From Methanohalophilus portucalensis (GTDB lineage: Archaea > Halobacteriota > Methanosarcinia > Methanosarcinales > Methanosarcinaceae), in the NCBI RefSeq assembly GCF_002761295.1, contig NZ_CP017881.1:914969-978968 (forward strand): a stretch of DNA of 64,000 nucleotides, in the 5' to 3' direction. Made by a program: the position numbers and the translations under genes. A model generated the notes under the pieces. That model did not search any database. It was given only the letters and a program-made list of their open reading frames with translations, and had not been told where the DNA came from. Shown piece by piece: positions 8,434-17,950 of the stretch (within the stretch, counting starts at the first letter, position 1; each line of letters starts with the position of its first letter).

Positions 8434-10437
8434 TCACATCATATCACGTGGGATCAAATCATCCCAACTTTTGCTAAAAATTCGAGTATCACCCTCATAT
8501 GCATCAAGGATTGCCCGAATTTGAAAATGAGTCGGTGTGGATGTAAGTACTGTTCTTGTCAGGGTTTTAATCTTCCAATTTCCACGCGCCAGACTTCTTG
8601 TACTTTCCACTTCTCCTCTTACTGTATTGTAATTGTTATTCAAATAAGAATAAACTTCAGTTGTTTCTTTTCCAATTTCCAGATTGATATCATCCAGCCG
8701 TAAGAAGGCATCATTATTGATAATCTGTTGTTTCACTTCATTTGTTGCAAGATTATGTTGAACTGTCCATTCTCTCTTTGCAGGCTCCAGAAGTGTGGAG
8801 TGAATTGGTTCTGATAAGACCGGTTTTCCTATATCTGATAATTTATCATCTTCTTTGTTTTTTGGTCTTACAGGTAGTATGAGTTTACCCTTGCTCTTTA
8901 TACTCAAAGCTGCAGGTTCAGGACTTGGCCACGCAAACGGCCAGTACGAAGTTGAAAGCGACAGGCGTATTTTATTGCCCGCGGGAAAATTTTGTGCCAC
9001 GTAATTCATTTTTATAGAAATCCTGTACGTATTACCAACTTCAAGCACAGCAGGGTTTTCATTACCATCCCTGTGTGCAAGGTTAAGAAGTCCATAAGTA
9101 ACTCTTGTGGAGGTTCCTTCCCGGCATACGTCGTTTAGGCGCAGGGCAATCATAGCTATAGGCTGGTCTGATTGTAATTCGAGTTCTACTTCCGGAGACC
9201 CAAGTATTTCAATATCTTCCTCTAATTCAGGTGTGTCAAAAACAAGGGCTCCTCCATCTTCTTCGCTCTGGTCATGGGGAAGGTCGGTTGACTCTGAGTA
9301 GGAGTACCATTTACCTGCAAAAAGTCCGACACTTAAGGGACTTCTGATCCTCATATCTTCATTTTTGATTTCATCTTCTTCAAGATGTATCCTACCTTGC
9401 GATAAGCAAAATTCTTGATTTTCAATCTTAGAAGAAGGCCAATTGTTTTCTGCTATCCACTTGCCAGGAGAACTTGAAATCAGGGGGGAGACACTATCCT
9501 GCATCCAGAGGCGTAACATGGGTTCTTCATCTACTCCATTATCGATCTTTTTAAGCCATCTATCCCACCAGCGTGTAGCTTCTCTTAAAAAGTCAATTCC
9601 AACCCCCTTTCCCCCGAAATTAGGATATTTATGACCCCATCCTCCGACAAGGGCCTTGCGTGGGACCTGCAGGTTTTCCATGAGCCTGAATACAGTGTTG
9701 GAATATCCGTCCGCCCACCCACTTACTGCAAAAACAGGGCAGGAAATCGCTTCATAATTTTCTGCAACTGAAGCATGTTTCCAGTATTCATCTCTTCTCT
9801 GGTGCTGAAGCCATTTCTTAAGCCACAGACCGCTTCCTTCCAGTCTGTCCAGCCACATCTCTTTCCATTTATCCCCTACAATAGCAGGGTCTGGTGGAAG
9901 AGAGTTATAGGAAAACATTGTTGAGGCCCATGAAAGGTTGTCCGTTAACATGCAACCTCCCATGTAATGGACATCATCTGCATAACGGTCATCGGATGAT
10001 GAAACTGTAATTATCGCTTTTAGATGGGGTGTATCCTTTGCTGCTATCTGAAGAGCATTGAAACCACCCCAGGAAATACCTATCATTCCTACATTACCAG
10101 TGCACCAGGGTTGCGAGGCGATCCATTCGATGATCTCGGCACCATCATCGAGTTCCTGAGGCAGGTATTCATCTTCCAGTACCCCATCTGAATCCCCGCT
10201 GCCACGCATGTCCACTCTTATAGCAGCGTAACCATTTTGGGCAAAATATCTATGTATTTTGGAATCACGAATCGCTTTGAAATCACGTTTCCTGTAGGGA
10301 ATATATTCAAGAACAGCAGGTACGGGCTTTTCTTCTGCACCTTCTGGTAACCATATTTTGGCTGCAAGTTTGCAGCCATCAGGCATGATTATCCATTCAT
10401 TTTCAATTTCTCTGAATGTGGTATTACTGTCGTACAC
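8434..10437 (-). CDS. CocE/NonD-family alpha/beta hydrolase (X-Pro peptidase-like)
   Basis: A 667-aa CocE/X-Pro dipeptidyl-peptidase-like acyl hydrolase. The alpha/beta core has the nucleophile elbow GISWGG (Ser about 122), the acid in SGWADGYSN and the His in GGWGHKYPN. The C-terminal half is the family's jelly-roll domain (EEDIEILGSPEVELELQ). GTG at 10437 is chosen because GAGGAG lies 7 nt upstream and the protein then opens as family members do; a GTG at 10473 has no ribosome site. No signal peptide is seen, so it is cytoplasmic. It is the first gene of a two-gene operon with the ATP-grasp ligase. Known relatives cleave esters, amides or proline dipeptides; the real substrate is unknown. 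Confidence 0.8.
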   Translation of the reverse strand: MYDSNTTFREIENEWIIMPDGCKLAAKIWLPEGAEEKPVPAVLEYIPYRKRDFKAIRDSKIHRYFAQNGYAAIRVDMRGSGDSDGVLEDEYLPQELDDGAEIIEWIASQPWCTGNVGMIGISWGGFNALQIAAKDTPHLKAIITVSSSDDRYADDVHYMGGCMLTDNLSWASTMFSYNSLPPDPAIVGDKWKEMWLDRLEGSGLWLKKWLQHQRRDEYWKHASVAENYEAISCPVFAVSGWADGYSNTVFRLMENLQVPRKALVGGWGHKYPNFGGKGVGIDFLREATRWWDRWLKKIDNGVDEEPMLRLWMQDSVSPLISSSPGKWIAENNWPSSKIENQEFCLSQGRIHLEEDEIKNEDMRIRSPLSVGLFAGKWYSYSESTDLPHDQSEEDGGALVFDTPELEEDIEILGSPEVELELQSDQPIAMIALRLNDVCREGTSTRVTYGLLNLAHRDGNENPAVLEVGNTYRISIKMNYVAQNFPAGNKIRLSLSTSYWPFAWPSPEPAALSIKSKGKLILPVRPKNKEDDKLSDIGKPVLSEPIHSTLLEPAKREWTVQHNLATNEVKQQIINNDAFLRLDDINLEIGKETTEVYSYLNNNYNTVRGEVESTRSLARGNWKIKTLTRTVLTSTPTHFQIRAILDAYEGDTRIFSKSWDDLIPRDMM

Positions 10438-10740
10438 CTTTTCTCTCCTCTTGATGTATAGTTGGCTAGCCACCGGGCTAACTCAATAAAAAATGCTTTA
10501 CAGGATTAATTCCTTCTAAGCAGAAACACGTCATAGCAACCATTTATGCCTGTGGTTAACCAGTATGAAATTAATTTGGCCCCCAGATAATTTAACCTCA
10601 TAACTTCCTTACCTATTTGTTCTTAATCGCTATTAAAAGTATCGCAGTTTGTTCAATTATGGATTTTTAGTACTCACAGGAACACATAATACTTTCCGGA
10701 ATCATATAACCAACTAATTGAAAATAGTAGTGGGGTTACA

Positions 10741-13149
10741 ATGAGCAATAACAAATACATACGATGGTTTGAAGAGATTACGATTGATGATGTGTCCCTG
10801 GTGGGAGGGAAAAATGCATCGCTGGGTGAAATGTACAGGGAACTTACGGATAAGGATATTCGAATTCCTAACGGTTTTGCTATCACTGCTGAGGCCTACT
10901 GGCATGTGCTGAATTCAGCAGGTGTGCTGGAAGACCTACGAAGGATTCTGGATGAATTGGACACGAAGAATCTCAGTAACCTTGCTGATATAGGCAAAAG
11001 GGCACGGCACAAAATCCTGGATGCACCAATTCCTGAAGATCTATGGGATGAAATTAAAACTGCATACGATAAACTGTGTGAACAGTATGGTGCAGATACC
11101 GATGTTGCAGTACGCAGTTCAGCCACTGCTGAAGACCTGCCAAATGCATCTTTTGCAGGCCAGCAGGAAACTTATCTCAATATCCATGGCTATCACTCCC
11201 TGAATGATGCATGCAGCCGCTGTTTTGCCTCTTTGTTCACCGACCGGGCCATTTCCTACAGGATAAATAACAAATTCGACCATTTTGATGTGGGTCTGTC
11301 GATTGGAATCATGAAAATGGTGCGTTCTGACCTTGCATCAAGCGGAGTGATGTTCACCATCGATACAGAAACTGGCTTTGAGGATGTAGTCTTTATCACC
11401 GGATCATATGGGTTAGGTGAAAATATCGTACAGGGATTGGTAAATCCGGATGAGTTCTACGTATTCAAGCCGACCCTTGAAGAAGGCTATAAACCCATTA
11501 TCCGAAAAAAAGTCGGCAGCAAAGAGATTAAGATGATCTATGGCCGGGGCGATTCCAGAGTACTTACGCGTAATGTGGATGTCCCTGAAAGTGACAGGAA
11601 AGGCTTCTGTATCAACAATGAGGAGGTACTGCAGCTTGCCAGGTATGCTGTCACGATTGAAAAACACTATTCTGCGAAATCGAACAAGGCAATGCCTATG
11701 GATATAGAATGGGCAAAGGATGGTGATACAGGAAAATTATTCATCGTTCAGGCAAGACCGGAAACAGTACAATCCCAGAAAAGGAAGGATGTGCTTGAAA
11801 CCTATTACATGGATGAAAAAGGCAAGGTGCTTGTCACAGGCAGAAGTGTTGGGTCCAGGATATCCTCGGGCAGGGTGCAGGTTATCAAAGATGTCTCTGG
11901 TTTATCTTCCTTCAAACGCGGGGAAATTCTGGTGGCAGATACGACCACTCCGGATTGGGAACCTGTGATGAAAAATGCGGCAGCTATTATTACCAACAAA
12001 GGGGGCAGGACCTGTCATGCAGCTATTGTCAGTCGTGAACTTGATATTCCCGCGGTTGTAGGGGCGGATGACAGCACAGAAATCCTTGAAACGGGTAGTC
12101 AAGTTACGGTAAGCTGTGCTGAAGGGGACACAGGCAGGGTCTATGAAGGCCAACTTGCATTCCATAAGGAAACCACAGAGTTGGAAGATGTCAGCAAGAC
12201 CCAAACAGAAATAATGATGAATCTGGGAAACCCTGAAGAGGCTTTTGCACTGTCCCGGGTACCCAATGATGGAATCGGGTTGGCCCGACTTGAGTTTATC
12301 ATAAACAGTTATATAGGAATTCATCCGATGGCGCTAGTTCATACGGAAAAAATCAAAGATCACGATGCAGTCAATCAGATTGAAAAATTGACACAGGGTT
12401 ATTCTGATAAAGGGGATTACTTTGTGGAAAGGCTTGCTGAAGGTGTCGCGACAATCACAGCTGCATTCTACCCAAAGCCAGTAGTTGTACGTATGAGCGA
12501 TTTCAAATCCAATGAATATGCAACCCTGCTTGGTGGAGAAGCTTTTGAGTTAAAAGAAAATAATCCCATGCTTGGTTTCCGGGGAGCTTCGCGTTATTAT
12601 GATGAAAGGTACAGGGAAGGATTTGCCCTTGAATGCAGGGCGATGAAAAAGGTTAGGGATGGAATGGGGCTTACCAACCTTATTCTGATGATTCCTTTCT
12701 GCAGACGTGTGGAGGAAGCCCGCAAAGTTATCGAAGAAATGGATAAACACGGCCTTAAAAAGGGTGAAAATGACCTTCAGGTATATATGATGTGTGAAAT
12801 TCCAAGTAATGCACTCCTGATCGATGAATTCAGCAAATACTTCGATGGTTTTTCGATCGGGTCCAATGATCTGACACAACTAACATTGGGAGTAGATCGG
12901 GATTCAGAGATCCTGGCTTCAACCTTTGATGAGAGGGATGAGGCTGTAAAAGAGATTGTATCCATGGCAATAAAAGGTGCAAAACGAAACAATAAGCACA
13001 GCGGGATCTGCGGTCAGGCTCCAAGTGATTTCCCGGAATTTGCTGAATTCCTTGTCCAGGAGGGTATTGATTCAATTTCCTTGAATCCGGATTCGATACT
13101 CAAAATATATCTCAAGGTGATGGAAACCGAGAAAAGTATTGGGAAGTGA
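10741..13149 (+). CDS. ppsA: Phosphoenolpyruvate synthase
   Basis: An 802-aa PEP synthase converting pyruvate and ATP to PEP, AMP and phosphate; it is the entry to gluconeogenesis in methanogens that fix carbon through acetyl-CoA and pyruvate. The N-terminal ATP-binding domain begins LVGGKNASLGEMY; the swivelling phosphohistidine domain has GGRTCHAAIVSREL (catalytic His about 430); the C-terminal TIM barrel has the family CGQAPSD motif. Length fits the family. The ATG at 10741 follows GGGG. A hairpin lies just downstream, and the histidine kinase gene converges on it. Confidence 0.95.
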   Translation: MSNNKYIRWFEEITIDDVSLVGGKNASLGEMYRELTDKDIRIPNGFAITAEAYWHVLNSAGVLEDLRRILDELDTKNLSNLADIGKRARHKILDAPIPEDLWDEIKTAYDKLCEQYGADTDVAVRSSATAEDLPNASFAGQQETYLNIHGYHSLNDACSRCFASLFTDRAISYRINNKFDHFDVGLSIGIMKMVRSDLASSGVMFTIDTETGFEDVVFITGSYGLGENIVQGLVNPDEFYVFKPTLEEGYKPIIRKKVGSKEIKMIYGRGDSRVLTRNVDVPESDRKGFCINNEEVLQLARYAVTIEKHYSAKSNKAMPMDIEWAKDGDTGKLFIVQARPETVQSQKRKDVLETYYMDEKGKVLVTGRSVGSRISSGRVQVIKDVSGLSSFKRGEILVADTTTPDWEPVMKNAAAIITNKGGRTCHAAIVSRELDIPAVVGADDSTEILETGSQVTVSCAEGDTGRVYEGQLAFHKETTELEDVSKTQTEIMMNLGNPEEAFALSRVPNDGIGLARLEFIINSYIGIHPMALVHTEKIKDHDAVNQIEKLTQGYSDKGDYFVERLAEGVATITAAFYPKPVVVRMSDFKSNEYATLLGGEAFELKENNPMLGFRGASRYYDERYREGFALECRAMKKVRDGMGLTNLILMIPFCRRVEEARKVIEEMDKHGLKKGENDLQVYMMCEIPSNALLIDEFSKYFDGFSIGSNDLTQLTLGVDRDSEILASTFDERDEAVKEIVSMAIKGAKRNNKHSGICGQAPSDFPEFAEFLVQEGIDSISLNPDSILKIYLKVMETEKSIGK

Positions 13150-13158
13150 AAACATTTC

Positions 13159-13180
13159 AGCAACCTTTTCCAGGGTTGCT
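13159..13180 (+). terminator. Putative ppsA terminator hairpin
   Basis: A perfect 7-bp inverted repeat (AGCAACC / GGTTGCT) begins 10 nt after the ppsA stop and is followed by a T-rich tract (ATTACTTTTTA). This is a plausible transcription end for ppsA. Confidence 0.5.
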
Positions 13181-13218
13181 ATCATTACTTTTTAGGTCAG
13201 ATATGATTTTTCCTGTAT

Positions 13219-14379
13219 TCAGAAGTGTATCGTAAAAGTAGTACCTTCAGATGTGTTCAGGTCTATTGTGCCATCTATCTGGGCAACAAGATTTGTTACA
13301 AGTTGAAGACCAAGGGATTCTGAATTTTTGAAATCTATTTCTTTGGGAAAATCACCACTGTCATGCACAATTAGGCTATAATCATTATTTTTCTTGGCGA
13401 AATGAATTTCGATTCCACCATCCTGTCCTTCATTAAAAGCATGTTGCAGGGCATTGGAAACCAGCTCATTGATTATGATTCCAAGGGGTACGGCCCTGTC
13501 CATCTCAAGATGGACTTTATCCACATTGACTTTTACAATTACTTTGTTAGTATCAAGATCATAGGAATGTATAAGATATTCCATAAGCTCATTAACATAA
13601 TCCAAAAAGTCGAGGGTTTTGCAGTCGCAGGACTGGTATAACTTTTCATGTATAAGGGCTATAGAACGCACCCTGTTTTCACTTTGTTTGAAAGCTTCGA
13701 CTACTTTATTGGGATTATAATTTGTCGATTCAAGATACAGCAGTCCGGAGACTACCTGCAGATTGTTCTTTATTCTGTGGTGAATCTCTTTTATCCTCAT
13801 ATCTTCAAATTCACGGAGGGACCTTTCGGCACTTTCCCGTTCAGCAATTTCCTTCTGTAGTTGCTGGTTGGCAAGGGTTAGTTCAGAAGTACGTTTTTCT
13901 ACGATTTCTTCCAGGTTCTTGCGGTAATTGCTGAGTTCTTTTTCTACACGCATCAGTTCGATAGCGTCTCCTATCCTTTCCGCCAGGGCATCAATAAGAT
14001 TGCGTTCTTCCCTGAGGAAAGGACCCTCATATGCATGTGGTTTTTCTTCAAGATAAAAAACCTCGAGACAACCTGCATTTTCGTTTTGAACGATTAGTGG
14101 GGCGGCCTGTTTCCACCGGCTCTCCTGAAAATGCGGACTTGTAAATGTATTTTCTTTCAAGGCAATCCTTGAGCAAGATATGTACGGGTATTGCCATGCA
14201 GAAGGAATGAAGTCCACTATTTCCTGTAAAATTGTATCCAAATTGCGTCCCCTTTCGACAATTCTGGATATCTGGTAGAGGCAGTCTAGTTCCTTGACCC
14301 GCTCTTCCAGATCATGTGTCCGCTTTCTTAATGCAGCTTCGACACATTTTGTATTCGGTTTATTCTCCGTATTCTTAAT
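13219..14379 (-). CDS. GAF-domain sensor histidine kinase (HisKA_2 type), probable ATT start
   Basis: About 386 aa. The N-terminal coiled coil (ALRKRTHDLEERVKELDCLY) leads into a GAF-like sensor (about 45-155), then a second coiled coil, a HisKA_2 phosphoacceptor helix EIHHRIKNNLQVVSGLL and an HATPase_c domain (INELVSNALQHAFN; SLGLQLV). No membrane segment is seen, so it is a soluble kinase. ATG/GTG/TTG starts near 14241 would cut the GAF domain. The frame is open further up to TAA, and the only well-placed start is ATT at 14379, 7 nt after a perfect GGAGG (14387-14391). A TTG at 14241 behind AGGGG is the alternative. No response regulator is adjacent. Confidence 0.75.
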   Translation of the reverse strand: MKNTENKPNTKCVEAALRKRTHDLEERVKELDCLYQISRIVERGRNLDTILQEIVDFIPSAWQYPYISCSRIALKENTFTSPHFQESRWKQAAPLIVQNENAGCLEVFYLEEKPHAYEGPFLREERNLIDALAERIGDAIELMRVEKELSNYRKNLEEIVEKRTSELTLANQQLQKEIAERESAERSLREFEDMRIKEIHHRIKNNLQVVSGLLYLESTNYNPNKVVEAFKQSENRVRSIALIHEKLYQSCDCKTLDFLDYVNELMEYLIHSYDLDTNKVIVKVNVDKVHLEMDRAVPLGIIINELVSNALQHAFNEGQDGGIEIHFAKKNNDYSLIVHDSGDFPKEIDFKNSESLGLQLVTNLVAQIDGTIDLNTSEGTTFTIHF

Positions 14380-14524
14380 GTTATTGCCTCCAACATATCG
14401 TATATTGGAGATTACTTAAGTATCATTAATATTTCAGTATCTATTGTATATATTTATATGTTGCACTTACGATTAGTTATATGGCAATAAAACAAATACT
14501 TAAAAATCTAGCAAAAAAAGTTAG

Positions 14525-14597
14525 TAGCCCGGCACGGATTCGAACCGAGGTTGCAGGATCCAGAGTCCCACATGATTGACCACTACACTACCGGGCT
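14525..14597 (-). tRNA. tRNA-Gln (anticodon CUG)
   Basis: Read on the minus strand, a 7-bp acceptor stem AGCCCGG/CCGGGCT closes a full cloverleaf. The anticodon loop CTCTGGA carries CUG, and the T-loop is TTCGAAT. The discriminator is A and CCA is not encoded. The T-stem has one T-T mismatch and the anticodon stem ends in two G-T/T-G pairs, so the helix is weaker than usual. It stands alone between the histidine kinase and a small regulator-like gene. Confidence 0.9.
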
Positions 14598-14649
14598 GCT
14601 ACGAAAACGTATCCTACATTGGATATTTAGTATATAAAATTATCGGGAT

Positions 14650-15051
14650 TTATAATTCATCCGGGTCTTTATTTAATATAGCAGTAGACCACCAGTTGGC
14701 CATATCTATAAGATCTTTACTGAACTGACTAGATAAACGGTATTCCTTATTCTTATTAGAAATGAGTCCCGCGCCAAGTAATTTGTTGCGCATTGCATAG
14801 AAAGATGCTCGACCAACGTCCAGATCTTTCATTATTGATTCCCATTCACTTGTTTTAACAGCATTGCCACTCTTTTGGCGTTCTTCGATTATAGTCAGAA
14901 ATTGCTGTCCGCGCCGTGCAGTAGCATCTTCCTGAAAAAGCCTGCGCATGAGGCTATAATAGGGATCCCTGGAGTGGGTAATCCGAGATCCTGAATCAGA
15001 ACGTATTATGAGGGTTGTGGATGTACGTGGAGCATCCTTTATTGCTACCAT
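14650..15051 (-). CDS. Small putative winged-helix DNA-binding protein
   Basis: A 133-aa protein I do not recognise as a named family. Residues about 60-115 (KTSEWESIMKDLDVGRASFYAMRNKLLGAGLISNKNKEYRLS) have the pattern of a winged helix: a helix-turn-helix with a recognition helix around GRASFYAMRNKL, then a basic wing. The N-terminus (about 1-30) is basic and Ser/Thr-rich. It starts 10 nt after the DUF2551 gene, which is also helix-turn-helix-like, so the two are probably one operon of small regulators. Targets are unknown. Confidence 0.7.
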   Translation of the reverse strand: MVAIKDAPRTSTTLIIRSDSGSRITHSRDPYYSLMRRLFQEDATARRGQQFLTIIEERQKSGNAVKTSEWESIMKDLDVGRASFYAMRNKLLGAGLISNKNKEYRLSSQFSKDLIDMANWWSTAILNKDPDEL

Positions 15052-15061
15052 GAATAATCAT

Positions 15062-15382
15062 TCATGTAGATGGTTTTTCTCGCGCGGTAATGGCATTCTG
15101 TATCAAGTCTACATACTCTTCTTTTAGTGAGTATGTTGTAGGTGTCTTGTATGACTCCTTATGGGATCTCAGAATACCCAACTTTGAATGTATATAACCA
15201 ACCATAGAGGCCACTACACTTCTGGATGCGTCGAACTGCTTGTTGATCTTTTCGTGAAGATCATCAACCGTAAACTGTTTTACGTTGAGAAGAATAGATA
15301 GTATATGGGTACGCAGTCCGCTCACGTCAAGTTCTACGAACTTTTTGAGACGGTTTTTTATTTTAGATCTAATAGCTTTCAT
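15062..15382 (-). CDS. DUF2551 family archaeal protein
   Basis: A 106-aa member of DUF2551, a family restricted to methanogenic archaea. SGLRTHILSILLNVKQFTVDDLHEKINKQFDASRSVVASMVGYIHSKLGI (about 20-70) resembles a winged helix, suggesting DNA binding, but the function is unproven. SD GGGG lies 6 nt before the ATG, and TATA-like CATATATATAC lies near 15410-15420. First gene of a two-gene operon with the following winged-helix protein. Confidence 0.78.
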   Translation of the reverse strand: MKAIRSKIKNRLKKFVELDVSGLRTHILSILLNVKQFTVDDLHEKINKQFDASRSVVASMVGYIHSKLGILRSHKESYKTPTTYSLKEEYVDLIQNAITAREKPST

Positions 15383-15485
15383 AGAATTACCCCTATCTAT
15401 GTATTAATTCATATATATACAATCAAACTATTTATATGTTTGTAAAGTAATGTTGTTTCTGTAACCTTAATAGAGGCCTAATATA

Positions 15486-15980
15486 ATGAAAGTTTCTTTT
15501 GATAAATCAACCTTGCGCTATTCACTGCCAAATAAGTTATTGTGCATAGATGATAATAGATTAATTCCTCCTTTTGAAGAAGAGGAAAATGAAATGGGTG
15601 TATGCAGTGAGTGTGCAGGTCCGTTGTTTTCCTTCACTTATCACAATTTTCAGGATTATACGGCAGTAGTATGTCGCTGTGGTGATTGTTCTCTTTTAAG
15701 GATAATTCTTTTTGATCCTGCATGGGAATGGGTTGGGGAGTACCCGGTGTCAATTATCGATGACGCCTCACAAAACAGTGTCAATTTAATTGAAAGTAAA
15801 TCTATATCAGATATTGAAAACATTGCAGCAGTAAAACTGGAAACTGTTTTTTCGCCCAGGGAAATTGAAGCTATGATTCAAAAATCAAAGGGTGAAAACT
15901 ATGTTCGCCAGTATCTCTATAATGCAAGAAAAAAATACTCGCTGTTCAATGAATTATTTGGTTATTATCTGGAGATTTAA
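15486..15980 (+). CDS. Hypothetical protein with two CxxC-type zinc-ribbon knuckles
   Basis: A 164-aa protein of no family I can name. Residues about 39-68 contain CSEC and, after 20-odd residues, CRCGDC, a likely zinc ribbon. The C-terminal part has SPREIEAMIQKSKGENYVRQYLYNARKKYSLF, a helical and basic segment that could bind nucleic acid. GAGG lies 9 nt upstream of the ATG, and the gene is divergent from DUF2551. Likely a small archaeal regulatory or nucleic-acid-binding protein, by inference only. Confidence 0.7.
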   Translation: MKVSFDKSTLRYSLPNKLLCIDDNRLIPPFEEEENEMGVCSECAGPLFSFTYHNFQDYTAVVCRCGDCSLLRIILFDPAWEWVGEYPVSIIDDASQNSVNLIESKSISDIENIAAVKLETVFSPREIEAMIQKSKGENYVRQYLYNARKKYSLFNELFGYYLEI

Positions 15981-16160
15981 ATCTCACTTTTTGCTAACTC
16001 ATTCCTGACAAAATATTTTCTTTTATGTTAGTTGTTAAATTTATGGTGATGTTGGGTTGGCCTACATTGAAATTATTTTGAGATTGTTTGGTAGAATAAT
16101 ATACAGTTAATTTTATAATATGTAATATTTTTTAATTACTAAAACTCATCCATTTTAGGT

Positions 16161-16210
16161 AATGTTTTTTAATGACATTGATTGTTTTTTAATGACATTG
16201 ATTGTTTTTT
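16161..16210. repeat. Short tandem repeat, 20-nt unit
   Basis: The unit AATGACATTGATTGTTTTTT occurs twice exactly (16171-16190, 16191-16210). A half copy AATGTTTTTT precedes it and a diverged AATGAAGATA follows. The function is unknown. Confidence 0.85.
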
Positions 16211-16844
16211 AATGAAGATAACTTATTATATTTGTTACTTATGCGTTTAATAAATTTAATATGTTTTCTTTTAAAACAACTTGAATTTTATTATTATGTA
16301 TATCTTGTGAAGTGGGTTGTAATTTAGTGAGTTTGGCACATTAAATATTGTATAGATGATTTTGAGTATATTACATATAATATATGAATGGAATATTGTT
16401 TTTTGATAAATATGCGTTTCTTCTATTTTTTTGTGCACTAAATGGGGAGGTAGTGGAGTGAACCTACTGTATTCTTATAGTAGTTGTAATAAATGAACTA
16501 ACTGAATCTATGCATTATACCAGGTTGGAGAAATCATTCATATATATTATATGAATAAACGGAGTTTTAGGTTCTGGCATATAATTTAGCCTGAAAGATC
16601 TCCATTCTAATAAGATAATAGAAATATTATTTTTGTGGCATGCCCCTAGTCACAATGGTGGAAAAGATATCTATAAGTTATATGGTATTTTTTGTCCATT
16701 GGGTGTATAGGTAGTGCATAATAAAAGTAAATATAAATATAGCCTTATAATTTAATTATTTACTATTGTTTGTATATGTTCTTCCGATTCTTAATTCAAG
16801 GTTGAGATAAGGCAGGAAATTCTGCTATGTTTTTTATATCTTTT

Positions 16845-16877
16845 TTGACTCAATACCTATAGGAGTATTGACTCAAT
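16845..16877. promoter_or_regulatory. Inverted repeat nested in a direct repeat
   Basis: TCAATAC and GTATTGA (16850-16856, 16865-16871) form a 7-bp stem with an 8-nt loop. TTGACTCAAT occurs on both sides (16845-16854, 16868-16877). It could be a protein-binding site or a terminator; no adjacent gene identifies it. Confidence 0.35.
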
Positions 16878-17221
16878 TAAGTATACATAAATATACTATT
16901 ATAATATTCATCTACTTTCTTACATCTCACTTTTTCGTGATTGGCTCGTATATACTACATTTTTTAAAATGAGAATTACAGGCTTTGTTTGTAATAAAGT
17001 GCGTACACAATACGCAATTGGACATATTATAAAATATATTTTTTAGTATATATAATATAGTGTGGTATAAGGATTTAATTTGTATTTCAAAGTATAGATA
17101 CTGTATAATATACTTTTTTTAAAACATATCACAATAAGCATATTAACACATATATTATTCAAAGTATATTTTTAAAGTACAATTTAAATAATAATAACAA
17201 ATACCGAATAAAAAAAGAAAG

Positions 17222-17950
17222 TTACAAAACCTTACTGAGGAAAGATTTTGTCCTTTCATGGCGAGTATTTGTGAAAAGGTCCTCAGGACTACCTTCTTCC
17301 ACTATCAAGCCATCGTCCATGAAGAAGACCCTATCAGCTACTTCTCTTGCAAAACCCATTTCATGCGTGACGACAACCATGGTCATACCTTCTTTTGCAA
17401 GGTCCCGGATGACAGCCAGTACTTCCCCCACCATTTCAGGGTCCAATGCAGAAGTGGGTTCATCAAATAACATCACTTTCGGATGCATTGCAAGGGCCCT
17501 TGCAATTGCCACTCTCTGTTTCTGGCCGCCTGAAAGGGAGGCTGGATAAGCATTTGCTTTGTCCTTTAATCCAACTTTCGTGAGGAGTTCCATCGCACGG
17601 GTATTTGCTTTCTCTTCATTCATACCCCTCACAATAATGGGAGAAAGTGAGACATTCTTCAGCACCGTCATATGGGGAAAGAGGTTAAAGTGCTGGAATA
17701 CCATTCCTACTTCCTCACGAATGCTATTTATGTCAGTTGAGGAGGCAGTAATTAATTCTCCATCTATCCATACTTCCCCTGAAGTAGGCACTTCAAGTAG
17801 ATTGAGGCAGCGCAAAAAAGTACTTTTGCCTGAACCAGATGGTCCTATTACACAAACGACTTCTGATTGTTCTATTTCAGCAGAGATTCCTCTGAGAACC
17901 TCATTGTTCCCAAAACTTTTATGGAGATCAGTTACGTGAATCAGATACAC
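17222..17950 (-). CDS. Polar amino-acid ABC transporter ATP-binding protein
   Basis: A 242-aa GlnQ/HisP-type ATPase powering amino-acid uptake. Walker [10 protein letters not shown] is near residue 36, followed by the Q-loop [10 protein letters not shown], signature LSGGQKQR, Walker [16 protein letters not shown] and H-loop [11 protein letters not shown] at 17950 is chosen because GGAGG lies 4-5 nt upstream; the TTG at 17965 precedes that site. It overlaps the permease gene by 23 nt and is the last gene of a binding protein-permease-ATPase operon. Confidence 0.9.
   Translation of the reverse strand: MYLIHVTDLHKSFGNNEVLRGISAEIEQSEVVCVIGPSGSGKSTFLRCLNLLEVPTSGEVWIDGELITASSTDINSIREEVGMVFQHFNLFPHMTVLKNVSLSPIIVRGMNEEKANTRAMELLTKVGLKDKANAYPASLSGGQKQRVAIARALAMHPKVMLFDEPTSALDPEMVGEVLAVIRDLAKEGMTMVVVTHEMGFAREVADRVFFMDDGLIVEEGSPEDLFTNTRHERTKSFLSKVL

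Larger units (their letters stand above)
15981..17221. other. 1.24-kb AT-rich region without a gene
   Basis: No reading frame here has both a ribosome site and plausible coding content. It contains two exact tandem copies of a 20-nt unit (see 16161-16210), an inverted repeat within a direct repeat (16845-16877), and a slightly GC-richer patch (about 16440-16690) with short complementary segments that might be an RNA. No tRNA, rRNA or origin-box motif was recognised. Confidence 0.5.

Noticed and set aside
14242..14400. Frameshift or pseudogene at the 5' end of the histidine kinase
   Set aside because: The upstream coding-like sequence is in the same frame and continuous; a rare start codon explains it without a frameshift.
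16161..16210. CRISPR array
   Set aside because: The repeat unit is tandem without spacers and no cas genes are present.
15981..17221. Replication origin
   Set aside because: AT-rich and repeated, but no origin-recognition-box-like motifs were recognised and no cdc6/orc1 gene is nearby.
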